Source of the DNA: Rhodococcus sp. Leaf278
Lineage (GTDB): Bacteria > Actinomycetota > Actinomycetes > Mycobacteriales > Mycobacteriaceae
Length of the DNA: 64,000 nucleotides
Assembly (NCBI RefSeq): GCF_001426085.1
Contig: NZ_LMRR01000003.1
Coordinates: 1-64,000 of the forward strand
Reading direction: 5' to 3'
Shown: positions 26,315 through 34,732 of the stretch, piece after piece
Layout of the letters: every line of letters starts with the position of its first letter
How positions within the stretch are numbered: position 1 is the first letter of the stretch
Translations under genes and position numbers: made by a program
Notes under the pieces: model-generated
Database searches by the model: none
The model's input: the letters and a program-made list of their open reading frames with translations, nothing else
What the model was told of the DNA's origin: nothing

Positions 26315-26998
26315 ATGACCAGCGTGTACCCACCCCCCTTCCAGCGCCCCGCACCCGAGCCCGAGACTCCACGTCGCCCGCTGTTCGGGAAGGTGTTCGC
26401 TTGGTTTGCAATCGTTTTCGGCGCGATCTTTTCGATCGGCGCACTAGTGTCGTTCGAATTCGGTGCACTACTCGTGGGGGCACTGATGGTCGGAGCGGGC
26501 GTCGCGTATCTGCTTCTGTCGCCCAGTCGAGGCCGCCGAGGGTGGGCGGTACCGGCCATCGCAGTCCTCCCCGCTTTGATCCTCATGGGATTGACCACCA
26601 CCGAACCCGAGACCCCCGCCGCCGCCCCCGTCGCTGCCGTGCCCGCCTTGCCGACCGTCACGACGACGTCCGCCCCGCCGTCGACGACGACCCCTGCACC
26701 GACCACAACGACCACCGTGGCCCCGACGACCGAAGCAGTAGCCGCCATCATCGAGGTGCCGACGACAACCGAGTACATCCCGCTGCCCGATCCTGAGCCC
26801 GTGTACATCCCCGAGCCGGTCTACACACCGGAGCCCGTCTACACCGCTCCCGCGCCGCTGGTTACGGTTCCCGAGAGCGTGTACTACGAGAATTGCAAGG
26901 CGGCGAAAGCTGCGGGAGCCAGCAATATTCGAATCGGTGAGCCCGGCTACCGGCCGAAGCTCGACGGCAACAGCGACGGCGTTGCCTGCGAAAGCTAA
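26315..26998 (+). CDS. Membrane-anchored excalibur-domain protein
   Basis: The 227-aa product has a short proline-rich cytoplasmic start, two hydrophobic segments (FAWFAIVFGAIFSIGALVSF and GALLVGALMVGAGVAYLLL) plus a third (VPAIAVLPALILMG). A long Thr/Pro/Ala-rich linker with repeated EPVYxP units follows. The C-terminal excalibur module YYENCKAAKAAGASNIRIGE ends in DGNSDGVACES, a calcium-binding DxDxDG-type motif. The domain is found at the ends of surface nucleases and other extracytoplasmic proteins, so the tail probably lies outside the membrane. ATG 26315 has GAGGA about 8 nt upstream. The stop overlaps the convergent macrodomain gene by 4 nt. Confidence 0.85.
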   Translation: MTSVYPPPFQRPAPEPETPRRPLFGKVFAWFAIVFGAIFSIGALVSFEFGALLVGALMVGAGVAYLLLSPSRGRRGWAVPAIAVLPALILMGLTTTEPETPAAAPVAAVPALPTVTTTSAPPSTTTPAPTTTTTVAPTTEAVAAIIEVPTTTEYIPLPDPEPVYIPEPVYTPEPVYTAPAPLVTVPESVYYENCKAAKAAGASNIRIGEPGYRPKLDGNSDGVACES

Positions 26999-27504
26999 CC
27001 CACCAATCGTCGCGTCAGGTCAGCGCTTGCCCTCGAGTACGCGACCAGCATGATCAGTTCGACCGACGGCCGCGCCGCCTTCACGGCCACCACTTGCTGG
27101 GTCACCGCGTCGTGCATCGGCCATCCGAAGGATCCGCCGGATATCAAGGGAAATGCGATCGACTTCAGATTCATCGACGCAGCGAGGGCCAGACTTCGGG
27201 CGTAGCACGAGCGCAGCAACTCCGATCTGTCCTCGTGCTGGGAGTACCGCGGACCGACGGTGTGGATGACACAGTCGGCTCGCAATCTGCCGGCGGTGGT
27301 CGCGACGGCCGCGCCGACGTCGAGACCGTGCGGCAGCGTGGTGGCCCGCAGTGCCTTGCATTCCGAGAGGATCGTCGGCCCGCCGGCGCGGTGGATAGCA
27401 CCGTCGACCCCACCGCCGCCGAGCAGACGTGCATTGGCGGCGTTCACGATCGCGTTGGCCGCCACGTCCGTGATGTCACCCTGAACGACGTCGATGATGG
27501 TCAT
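26995..27504 (-). CDS. Macrodomain protein, probable O-acetyl-ADP-ribose deacetylase / ADP-ribose hydrolase
   Basis: The 169-aa product is a stand-alone YmdB-type macrodomain. It has VVQGDITDVAANAIVNAANA, the glycine-rich loop LLGGGGVDGAIHRAGGP, VIHTVGPRYS, and the second phosphate loop SIAFPLISGGSFGWPMHDAV. It is expected to bind ADP-ribose and hydrolyse O-acetyl-ADP-ribose or mono-ADP-ribose esters in the cytoplasm. The ATG overlaps the stop of the upstream DraG-like gene (ATGA), so the pair is coupled. Confidence 0.93.
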   Translation of the reverse strand: MTIIDVVQGDITDVAANAIVNAANARLLGGGGVDGAIHRAGGPTILSECKALRATTLPHGLDVGAAVATTAGRLRADCVIHTVGPRYSQHEDRSELLRSCYARSLALAASMNLKSIAFPLISGGSFGWPMHDAVTQQVVAVKAARPSVELIMLVAYSRASADLTRRLVG

Positions 27505-28427
27505 GAAAGTCCCTTCACTGCAATGATCTTGGAGGTGATTCGGTCCAGATCGTCGGCGCGAAGCCCGGGGTAACCGTGGACGATGTTGCGCCATTCGCTC
27601 GGTACGGCCGAGGCTCCCCAGCGCGCTCCGAGGAGTCCTCCGGCAATGGCCGCTGTGGTGTCGGTGTCGCCGCCCGCACGAACGCACAATTCCAGAGCGG
27701 CAGACAATGGCCGTTCGGCGTCGACGCTGCGGTGAATTGCCCACCACGCAGTCTGCAGTGCGTGCACCACCCAGCCGTTGTGGGAAAAGCCGGCAGGCTC
27801 TCCCACCTGCGCCTGGAGAACCAGCGGCCGCCAGTAGTCCCGCACCTCGGCGGCAGCCTCGTCGAGGAACTCGGCAATGCCGTCGTACGTACCGTGCAGA
27901 ACTGCGTATCGGATTGCGTGACTCCACAATTGACACGCGTCACCGGCCCGTGGGTCGGAATGGGTCAGGGCACTGATTCGCGAGGCCGCCGCCAGACAGC
28001 CCGCTGCGCCGTCGAGGTAGGCCAGCGCGACGGGCGCGGTACGCATCAGCGATCCGTTGCCACCGGTTCTGCCCGGCAGCGACGCTGCCACCGCCGTCAT
28101 CTCGGCGCCGGTGCGTGTGGTCTGCGAGAGCACGGACCGTGTTTGATTTCCTACGTCGGGAGGGTCCTGCGCGAACCATGCGCGAAAGTTCTCGGCAATG
28201 TCGTCGACGTCTCCGCCGGTTTCCAGTGCTCGCGCGACGCACACCGCCATCGAGGTGTCGTCGGTCCATTCCCCTGGTGCCCAGTCGAACGACCCGCCCC
28301 CGATCATGTCGATCTCGGCCTCCGGAGAGGGATAACCGAACTCGTAACCCGCGCCCAGCGCGTCTCCTACTGCGGTTCCGAGCAGCACGCCCCTCGCTCG
28401 ATCGGACTGAATGTCGGACAAATGCAT
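27501..28427 (-). CDS. ADP-ribosylglycohydrolase (DraG family)
   Basis: The 308-aa product has the DraG fold, with the two magnesium-binding motifs GEWTDDTSMAVCVARAL (about residues 52-68) and CVRAGGDTDTTAAIAGGLLGA near the C-terminus, and the N-terminal DRARGVLLGTAVGDALG. Such enzymes remove ADP-ribose from proteins or from ADP-ribosylated small molecules. Together with the macrodomain enzyme it would recycle ADP-ribose. AAGGGG lies about 7 nt before the ATG. Transcription starts in the palindrome region shared with nrtR. Confidence 0.92.
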   Translation of the reverse strand: MHLSDIQSDRARGVLLGTAVGDALGAGYEFGYPSPEAEIDMIGGGSFDWAPGEWTDDTSMAVCVARALETGGDVDDIAENFRAWFAQDPPDVGNQTRSVLSQTTRTGAEMTAVAASLPGRTGGNGSLMRTAPVALAYLDGAAGCLAAASRISALTHSDPRAGDACQLWSHAIRYAVLHGTYDGIAEFLDEAAAEVRDYWRPLVLQAQVGEPAGFSHNGWVVHALQTAWWAIHRSVDAERPLSAALELCVRAGGDTDTTAAIAGGLLGARWGASAVPSEWRNIVHGYPGLRADDLDRITSKIIAVKGLS

Positions 28428-28449
28428 TCTGTACCCCTTAGCTCGATGT

Positions 28450-28467
28450 TGATCTAAGCTTAGATCA
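28450..28467. promoter_or_regulatory. 18-bp perfect palindrome, candidate NrtR operator
   Basis: TGATCTAAGCTTAGATCA is a perfect palindrome between the divergent DraG-like and NrtR-like genes. It lies at the -35 region of the nrtR promoter, whose -10 box is TAAGAT at 28477-28482, and 23 nt upstream of the DraG-like start. NrtR proteins bind AT-rich palindromes and release them when ADP-ribose binds, so autoregulation plus control of the ADP-ribose hydrolases is likely (inference). Confidence 0.7.
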
Positions 28468-28489
28468 CATTCACGCTAAGATGCAACAC

Positions 28490-29164
28490 ATGACCTGGCG
28501 AGACCAAGACGGCAATGCTCTGACCGACTACCCCCGCCCCTCCGTGGCTGTCGACGTGGCCGTACTGACCGTCCGCGACAATCGATTGCACGTGGTCGTG
28601 GTCCCGACCGAACGGGGCCACGCTCTACCGGGCACGTTCCTGCGACCCGAGGAGAATCTCGCCGACGCAGCAGACCGAGCGCTGCGCACCAAGGCCGGCA
28701 TCGTCGATCTCACATTTCACCAACTGAGAATGTTCGACGCCCCACATCGGGACGACCGTGGATGGGTTCTGTCGATGGCACACAGCGCCGCGGTCTCGAC
28801 CCGATTACTCTCTGCGACTCATGAATTCGTTCTGATCGCCAACGGAGAACCGGCGTCACCGCTCGCCTTCGACCACAGCGAGATGGTGACCGAAGCCGTT
28901 CTCGAACTGCGTGAACGCTACGCACGTGAGGTAGATCCTGCGTTGCTGATCGACGAGGAATTCACGCTTCTCGAACTGCGTGAGCTCTACGAGATCGTGT
29001 TCGATCGCCCGCTCCCGAAAGACACGTTTCGACGCCATGTCCTGGGCTCTCTCGAGGGAACGGGCACCACGTCGGCCGCGGGCGGTGGCCGGCCGGCGGA
29101 ACTGTATCGCCGTCTTCCGAGACCGACGCTTCCCCCTTCGGCCGGCGCGTTCCTGCTCGACTGA
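28490..29164 (+). CDS. nrtR: NrtR-like Nudix-related transcriptional regulator
   Basis: The 224-aa product combines an N-terminal Nudix-like domain (YPRPSVAVDVAVLTVRDNRL, GHALPGTFLRPEENLADAADRAL) with a C-terminal winged helix (FTLLELRELYEIVFDRPLPKDTFRRHVLGSL). The Nudix catalytic signature is degenerate: where hydrolases have REUxEE, it reads RALRTKAGI. It therefore senses rather than hydrolyses, as in NrtR repressors that bind ADP-ribose. I prefer ATG 28490 over ATG 28481 because the TAAGAT -10 box overlaps the latter and lies 7 nt before the former. Confidence 0.88.
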   Translation: MTWRDQDGNALTDYPRPSVAVDVAVLTVRDNRLHVVVVPTERGHALPGTFLRPEENLADAADRALRTKAGIVDLTFHQLRMFDAPHRDDRGWVLSMAHSAAVSTRLLSATHEFVLIANGEPASPLAFDHSEMVTEAVLELRERYAREVDPALLIDEEFTLLELRELYEIVFDRPLPKDTFRRHVLGSLEGTGTTSAAGGGRPAELYRRLPRPTLPPSAGAFLLD

Positions 29165-29211
29165 CGCATGGACCGACGAAACTGGACATCCCAGCAGATA
29201 GGCTGCCAGTC

Positions 29212-30381
29212 ATGGGATCGAAGCGGCCTGCCAACCGCGGACAGAAGCGTGCAGAAAAGACCAAGGCCCGGCAACGGCGTCATCAGCAATCTCGGCCGGC
29301 TCCGTCCGGGGCCGCCGGCGAACGGATCGCCGACCTGATCGACGGGTTCGTGGAGTGGCTCGACGACAGCGAGATGTCGGAACAGTCGGAGGCGATCTCA
29401 CGGCTCGTCTCGTCGACGCTCACCCAACTCTCCGGAGCACGGAACGGATTCTCCCCCAGCGCCTGGCTGCCCGCCGACGCACACCTGCTGGTGGACGCCG
29501 CGGAACGCATCCTGCAGGAGGAGTCCGAGACGGCCGAGGACACCGCGATTAACCTCGTACTCACCTCCCTGCAGTACCTGACTTTCCTCGACGAGACCGA
29601 CCTCTGGGACGGAACGCCCGAGGACTACGCGCACTGCATGGAAGATCTTTCGGACTTCCTGGAGGGCGACGAGCCCGACATGCTCGACGCCGACGACATC
29701 GACCTTCCCGACGTGTCGCTCGAACAGGAACTGGCGGCCATCTCGGCGCTTCCACTGCTGCCGGCACTGGACGACATAGTCGCTCGGGTCGCCGATGGGC
29801 TGTCGGTCTCGGACGATGCCGATCTTCAGCGCGCAGCCGGTTCGGCTCCGTTCGATCCCACCGAAGTGGGCTCGGGCGTCGCCGCGGTCGACTACTGGTC
29901 GACGGCCATCGCGACAGAGTTGATTCGCATCGACGGTGACACCGCGAGGCCGGGCGACAATGCGCATTCACTGGCCGGTCGCGGCGCGGAGACCGTGCAC
30001 GAACTGGTTGCCGAACATGTGCGGGTGCAGCTGTCGGGAGATGCCGACGACCCCGACGTGTCGCGTTCCCTGGCCAACACGTTTGCGGTGCAGACCCTGC
30101 TCGCCGCCATGACCGACGAGCTCCCGGTCAACAACGAGGGCGAGGACTACGCCGATCTGGAAGGCGAGGATCTGCGTACGGCACAGTTGATCGATCACCG
30201 AGTTCGATCGCTGATCGACCAGGGCATTCTTGTCAGGATCGAGGAAGTACTGGCCGTTCCGCACGCTCTACGTCCGGCGGTGTTGGACGGCGTGGCCGAG
30301 GCGCAGCCATTCGGTGCGATCGACGACGATTCTCTCGACGACCCACTGGAGCGATCGCCCGAGGATTCGGCATCGTCGTGA
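29212..30381 (+). CDS. Hypothetical acidic protein with basic N-terminus
   Basis: The 389-aa product is not recognised. The first ~30 residues are strongly basic (GSKRPANRGQKRAEKTKARQ). The rest is strongly acidic and helical, with clusters such as DDIDLPDVSLEQE and DDDSLDDPLERSPED. No metal-binding or catalytic motif is evident, and there is no signal peptide or membrane segment. TAGGCT at 29199-29204 lies 7 nt before the ATG, pointing to a leaderless mRNA. It precedes the YbjN/chaperone-like gene on the same strand by 91 nt, which may mean that the two act together. Confidence 0.65.
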   Translation: MGSKRPANRGQKRAEKTKARQRRHQQSRPAPSGAAGERIADLIDGFVEWLDDSEMSEQSEAISRLVSSTLTQLSGARNGFSPSAWLPADAHLLVDAAERILQEESETAEDTAINLVLTSLQYLTFLDETDLWDGTPEDYAHCMEDLSDFLEGDEPDMLDADDIDLPDVSLEQELAAISALPLLPALDDIVARVADGLSVSDDADLQRAAGSAPFDPTEVGSGVAAVDYWSTAIATELIRIDGDTARPGDNAHSLAGRGAETVHELVAEHVRVQLSGDADDPDVSRSLANTFAVQTLLAAMTDELPVNNEGEDYADLEGEDLRTAQLIDHRVRSLIDQGILVRIEEVLAVPHALRPAVLDGVAEAQPFGAIDDDSLDDPLERSPEDSASS

Positions 30382-30472
30382 TCGCCCCCGCGAGCGCCGA
30401 GATCGTGTCGGTGGTCGCCGCTAGCGTGATCGTGTCCGCGTTACGTCAGCGCGATCTGGGTAAGGAGCCGAC

Positions 30473-31777
30473 ATGAGCGATTCACTCGAGTTCGACTTCG
30501 ACGTCGATGCCGCCTGGATGCAGTTCCAGCGCACGCTCGGCGACTACGTCAGCGCCATGCGCGACGGCGATGCATTGGTGATCGAATCGCGATACGACAC
30601 CACCGACGGCATCCCCGACACCGCCGCCTGTGTGCAGTTCTACGCCTGGGATCTCGATCGGGTTCGCTGCGAGATCCCAGCGAACGAACACCTGCACAGC
30701 AGCCGGGCCATCACCGGCGAGCAGCGAAAAGCGTTGAATGCATTGGGTTTTCGTACCTCCTTCGATTCCGGTCCGACTGCCCCGCATGTGGATCGCAATA
30801 GATCGTGGTCCGACGATCTGGCGAAGAAGACCGTTGCGGTGTTTCGTGACATCTGGGGCCTGCCACACCCGTCGTTCCTGAGCTCACGCGCCACCGGCCG
30901 ATACGACGTGCCCAGCTTCGACCCTTCGACCTCCGAGCCGGATACCACCGTCGTTCCGCTGTGCGTGCAGCCCAAAGGCAAAGAGCACCTGCAGCAGCTC
31001 GTCGACCGCGCTCTCGAGCCTTGGTTCGGCTTCCCGCCGGACCATGACCCCGACGGCGACATTCCGCTGCGGTTCGTGGGCGGCACCGCGTACGTATCGG
31101 TCAAACCCACCGAGCCGGTGGTCGAGATCAACTCGACGCTCGTCCATGCCGTGACCGGTCGCACGCGCGCGGCGGAACTGTTGGTCGACCTGAACCTGCA
31201 ACTTCCGGATGTGATGCTGCACCTGGTTCAGGACTGCATCGTCGCTCAGGTACGCGTCAGCGGGTCACCCTTCGTTGCCGACCACCTGCTGTGGGCGGTG
31301 CGCATGCTAAGCCACGTGTGGGAGCAGGTCGACGACAAGTTCGCCGAGGATTTCGGAGGCGTACTCGGGGAGCCGACGCCACCCCCGGTCGAGGCGGAGG
31401 ACTTCCCCGACGGTCTACTCGAACTCGTCGACCTACTCGCCCGCTCCGAGGACGAAGCGCTCGACCTCCATGTAGTTCTCGAGTGTTGCTCGTCCGATCG
31501 CGATGTCGTCGTGTCGTATCTCCGAATCAGCGCAGAACAAGAAGCGTCATGGCGTGGGATGGCGGTGGCCGCGGATCTGGGCGACGAGCACTGCGACGTC
31601 GACGAAGCAGATCGGGAAGCGGCCAACTGGGCCCGGGCCGTCGCCGCCCTCCGCGACGTGCTGCGCAGCACTCCCGAGCAGGTCACGCCGGTGGTCGATC
31701 CGTCGGCGATTCAGCTCCAGCTGTTCGAGACCGACGAAGTGGCCGAGGTGTCCGAAGAGCGTTCGGACGACCAATAG
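30473..31777 (+). CDS. TY-Chap/YbjN-like multidomain protein
   Basis: The 434-aa product begins at ATG 30473 after a clear AAGGAG. Residues 10-145 form an alpha/beta domain ending in DIWGLPHPSFLSS, paralogous to the N-terminus of the protein at 16343-17164. Residues 165-300 form a second YbjN-like domain (PLRFVGGTAYVSVKPTEPVVEI, followed by LLVDLNLQLPDVMLHLVQDC and a closing helix). Residues 310-420 are helical. YbjN/type III chaperone-like folds usually hold partner proteins. No secretion system or toxin is adjacent, so the partner is unknown. Confidence 0.7.
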   Translation: MSDSLEFDFDVDAAWMQFQRTLGDYVSAMRDGDALVIESRYDTTDGIPDTAACVQFYAWDLDRVRCEIPANEHLHSSRAITGEQRKALNALGFRTSFDSGPTAPHVDRNRSWSDDLAKKTVAVFRDIWGLPHPSFLSSRATGRYDVPSFDPSTSEPDTTVVPLCVQPKGKEHLQQLVDRALEPWFGFPPDHDPDGDIPLRFVGGTAYVSVKPTEPVVEINSTLVHAVTGRTRAAELLVDLNLQLPDVMLHLVQDCIVAQVRVSGSPFVADHLLWAVRMLSHVWEQVDDKFAEDFGGVLGEPTPPPVEAEDFPDGLLELVDLLARSEDEALDLHVVLECCSSDRDVVVSYLRISAEQEASWRGMAVAADLGDEHCDVDEADREAANWARAVAALRDVLRSTPEQVTPVVDPSAIQLQLFETDEVAEVSEERSDDQ

Positions 31778-31827
31778 ACCACCGCCGATCGGAGTCTCCT
31801 CGACACGCTTCCCTTTTGTGTTAACTA

Positions 31828-31842
31828 GGGTTACATTAACCC
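31828..31842. promoter_or_regulatory. Palindromic operator candidate upstream of the AurF-like gene
   Basis: GGGTTA-CAT-TAACCC is a perfect 6-bp inverted repeat 28 nt upstream of the start codon. A TAGGGT hexamer (31826-31831) that could serve as the -10 box overlaps it, and a further TTAAC copy lies at 31821-31825. This placement suits a repressor, but no regulator gene is adjacent. Confidence 0.5.
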
Positions 31843-31869
31843 CATGTTCGCACTTCGTTTGGAGAAGCC

Positions 31870-32889
31870 ATGACACTGACGACAAGCAATGCGTCCGTTT
31901 CGGTCGATGCCGACACTGCGGACGAGCAGCAGTACGTCGAGACGCTCACGTTGCTGTCCGAGGGTTCGGTGCACAAGCATTTCGATCCCTACGTGGACAT
32001 CGACTGGGAGTCCGAGAAGTTCGCTGTACCAGCGAACGATCCACGGTGGGTACTGCCGGCCAAAACCGATCCGATCGGCGGCCACGCCTGGTACCAGGCG
32101 CTTCCACTCGACAGGCAGATCGAGATCGGTATGTGGCGTCAGGCCAATGTCGCGAAGGTCGGTCTGCAGTTCGAGAACATTCTGATCCGCGGCATGATGC
32201 AGTACGTATTTTCGCTGCCCAACGGCTCCGCTGAGGCGCGCTACTGCACCCACGAATCGATCGAAGAGTGCAACCACACCCTGATGTTCCAGGAGATGGT
32301 CAACCGCGTCGGTTCCGATGCACCCGGCATGAGCAGGCCGATGAAGATGCTGTCTCCGTTCGTTCCGCTGTTCGCCACGCTGCTGCCGGAACTGTTCTTC
32401 GTCGGCGTTCTCGCAGGCGAAGAACCGATCGACCACATTCAGAAATCGGTTCTGCGGTCCGGTGACGACATCCACCCGATCATGCAGAGCGTCATGGCCA
32501 TTCACGTGGCCGAGGAAGCGCGACACATCTCGTTCGCGCACCAACTGCTACGTCGACGAGTCCCCAAGATGTCCAAGGTGGGGCGGTTCTTGCTCTCACT
32601 GGCATTCCCGATCACGATGCGCATCCTGTGCGACGTCATCGTCATTCCGCCGAAGAAGTTCTGGACGAAGTTCGACATCCCGAAGCAGGTGAAGAAGGAT
32701 CTGTTCTGGGGTACCCCGGAATCGCAGCACGCGCTGCAGGACTACTTCGGCGATGTTCGCATGCTGGCCACCGACACCGGCATGATGAATCGTGCGGCTC
32801 GTCTGATGTGGAAGATGTGCGGAATCGACGGCAAGGCCTCACGTTTCCGCAGCGAGCCCGATCGCAGCTCGAGCCAGTTCGCCGCATAG
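31870..32889 (+). CDS. AurF-like diiron oxygenase (p-aminobenzoate N-oxygenase family)
   Basis: The 339-aa product is a ferritin-like diiron protein. Candidate iron ligands are Glu102 (LQFENILIRG), Glu133 and His136 (SIEECNHTLMF), Glu184/185 (AGEE), and His212, Glu215/216 and His219 (IHVAEEARHISFAHQ). This pattern matches the AurF/CmlI group, which oxidises aryl amines to nitro compounds or hydroxylates other substrates. The real substrate here is unknown. The next gene encodes a ferredoxin-reductase fusion, a likely electron donor. No biosynthetic cluster surrounds the pair. Confidence 0.87.
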   Translation: MTLTTSNASVSVDADTADEQQYVETLTLLSEGSVHKHFDPYVDIDWESEKFAVPANDPRWVLPAKTDPIGGHAWYQALPLDRQIEIGMWRQANVAKVGLQFENILIRGMMQYVFSLPNGSAEARYCTHESIEECNHTLMFQEMVNRVGSDAPGMSRPMKMLSPFVPLFATLLPELFFVGVLAGEEPIDHIQKSVLRSGDDIHPIMQSVMAIHVAEEARHISFAHQLLRRRVPKMSKVGRFLLSLAFPITMRILCDVIVIPPKKFWTKFDIPKQVKKDLFWGTPESQHALQDYFGDVRMLATDTGMMNRAARLMWKMCGIDGKASRFRSEPDRSSSQFAA

Positions 32890-32949
32890 CCCTCTCGACA
32901 CCCCACGCGCCAGTTATCCGTACAGCAGCGCCCGCCGTCAGGAACCCTC

Positions 32950-34548
32950 ATGCCCCACGTCGTCACCCAATCATGTTGCAGCGACGCGTCGTGCGTCTTT
33001 GCGTGTCCCGTCAACTGCATTCATCCCACCCCCGACGAGCCGGACTTCCTGACGGCGGAGATGCTGCACATCGACCCGCAATCGTGTGTCGACTGCGGCG
33101 CATGCGTCTCGGCCTGCCCGGTCGACGCCATTGTGCCGCAAGCGAAACTGACCGAGGCGCAACTGCCGTTCCTGACGATCAACGCAGACTTCTACAAGCA
33201 GGAACGGCCGCCTCGGCCGATCCTGGCACCGGTCACACCGGCTGCATCGGTCTCGCGTGATCGTCAGCCCCTCCGAGTCGCGATCGTCGGATCCGGACCG
33301 TCGGCAATGTACGCGGCGGACGAGCTACTCACCCAGCCGGGCGTGAAAGTCGATGTCTACGACAGACTCCCGCAACCACACGGCCTCGCCCGTCTCGGTG
33401 TCGCACCCGACCACCAGAAGACCCGTCAGGTATCGCGCCTGTTCGAGACCATCTCCGCGCAAGAGGGATTCACCTTCCACCTCGGTGTGGAGGTCGGCAA
33501 GGACATCACCCACGACGAATTGATGGACACCCACCACGCCGTCATCTACGCAGTGGGGGCATCGTCGGATCGGGAACTCCGCATTCCCGGTGCCGAATTG
33601 CCGGGCCGCAGTTCGGCAACCGATTTCGTCGCCTGGTACAACGGCCACCCCGATCATGCGCACCGCACATTCGATCTCTCGCACGAACGCGCCGTCGTCA
33701 TCGGCAACGGCAACGTGGCACTGGACGTCGCCCGCATCCTGACGATGGATCCCGAAGCGCTCGCCCAGACCGACATCGCACCCCACGCCCTGGACGCCCT
33801 GCGCCACAGCTCCATTCGCGAGGTCGTCGTCGTCGGCCGGCGAGGCGTAGCCCAGTCCGCATTCACCGTTCCCGAGTTCGCCGGACTTCTCACTGTCCCC
33901 GATATCGATCTGGCCATCGACCGTAGCGAACTCGCACTCGACCCGGTGACGGTGCGCCTCGCCGCGACCGACGACCTACCTCACGCTGTGGCCCAGAAGC
34001 TTCAACTTCTCCGCCACGTCGACGAATCCCCCGAGCACAGCGACGGCCGGAAGCGCATCACGCTGCGATACCTGCTCTCTCCCACCCGCATCGTGGGTAC
34101 CGATCGAGTGACGGGCATCGAGTTCGAGCGGATGGGTCTGACCGCCGACGGCGACGACGTTGTGCGCAGCATTGCGACCGGTGAATTCGACACCCTCGAC
34201 GCCGGACTCGTGCTCACCTCCATCGGCTACCGCGGAGTTGCGCTGCCCGGAGTTCCCTTCGACGATCGCGCCGGCATCATTCCGAACACCGGCGGCCGGG
34301 TATTGCAGGAATCCGGTGGGCAGACATCGATCGGCAGCTATGTCACCGGCTGGATCAAGCGCGGGCCCTCGGGGTTCATCGGCACCAACAAGTCTTGCGC
34401 CCAGGAAACCGTCGGACATCTGGTCGACGACTTCAACTCGGGTCGCCTGACCGACCCGATCCAATCGCCCAGCTCTTGGCCCGGCGAGTCGAACAGAGGG
34501 CCACTGCGACGCTCGCGAGAGATGCTGTCGACGTTGCGCCGGTCCTGA
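32950..34548 (+). CDS. FprB-type ferredoxin / ferredoxin-NADP reductase fusion
   Basis: The 532-aa product starts with a bacterial 7Fe/8Fe ferredoxin domain (CCSDASCVFACPVNCIHP, then CVDCGACVSACPVDAIVPQ). An adrenodoxin-reductase-like flavoprotein follows, with VAIVGSGPSAMYAADELL for FAD, VVIGNGNVALDVARIL for NADP, and SIGSYVTGWIKRGPSGFIGTNK at the end. FprB of mycobacteria has this architecture. It would carry electrons from NADPH through its own iron-sulfur domain, most simply to the diiron oxygenase encoded 60 nt upstream. Confidence 0.9.
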   Translation: MPHVVTQSCCSDASCVFACPVNCIHPTPDEPDFLTAEMLHIDPQSCVDCGACVSACPVDAIVPQAKLTEAQLPFLTINADFYKQERPPRPILAPVTPAASVSRDRQPLRVAIVGSGPSAMYAADELLTQPGVKVDVYDRLPQPHGLARLGVAPDHQKTRQVSRLFETISAQEGFTFHLGVEVGKDITHDELMDTHHAVIYAVGASSDRELRIPGAELPGRSSATDFVAWYNGHPDHAHRTFDLSHERAVVIGNGNVALDVARILTMDPEALAQTDIAPHALDALRHSSIREVVVVGRRGVAQSAFTVPEFAGLLTVPDIDLAIDRSELALDPVTVRLAATDDLPHAVAQKLQLLRHVDESPEHSDGRKRITLRYLLSPTRIVGTDRVTGIEFERMGLTADGDDVVRSIATGEFDTLDAGLVLTSIGYRGVALPGVPFDDRAGIIPNTGGRVLQESGGQTSIGSYVTGWIKRGPSGFIGTNKSCAQETVGHLVDDFNSGRLTDPIQSPSSWPGESNRGPLRRSREMLSTLRRS

Positions 34549-34732
34549 CTGCTCACCCCCGTTGGGATCAATGCGCCCACCAGTCACTCCAACTGCAACA
34601 AAGCCACATTCATTCAGGTGACGAGGGCCTCAGAACTCGAAAAGGCGGCGCGAGGTTGAACCGTCTACCATCGGGGTAGCTTCACCCATCGGCCACCGAA
34701 CAGCGGCGGGCCTACACCTCGAGGAGACCGAG

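Noticed and set aside
26690..26860. Repetitive stretch as a possible direct-repeat array
   Set aside because: It is coding low complexity: Thr/Pro linker and EPVYxP units of the excalibur-domain protein.
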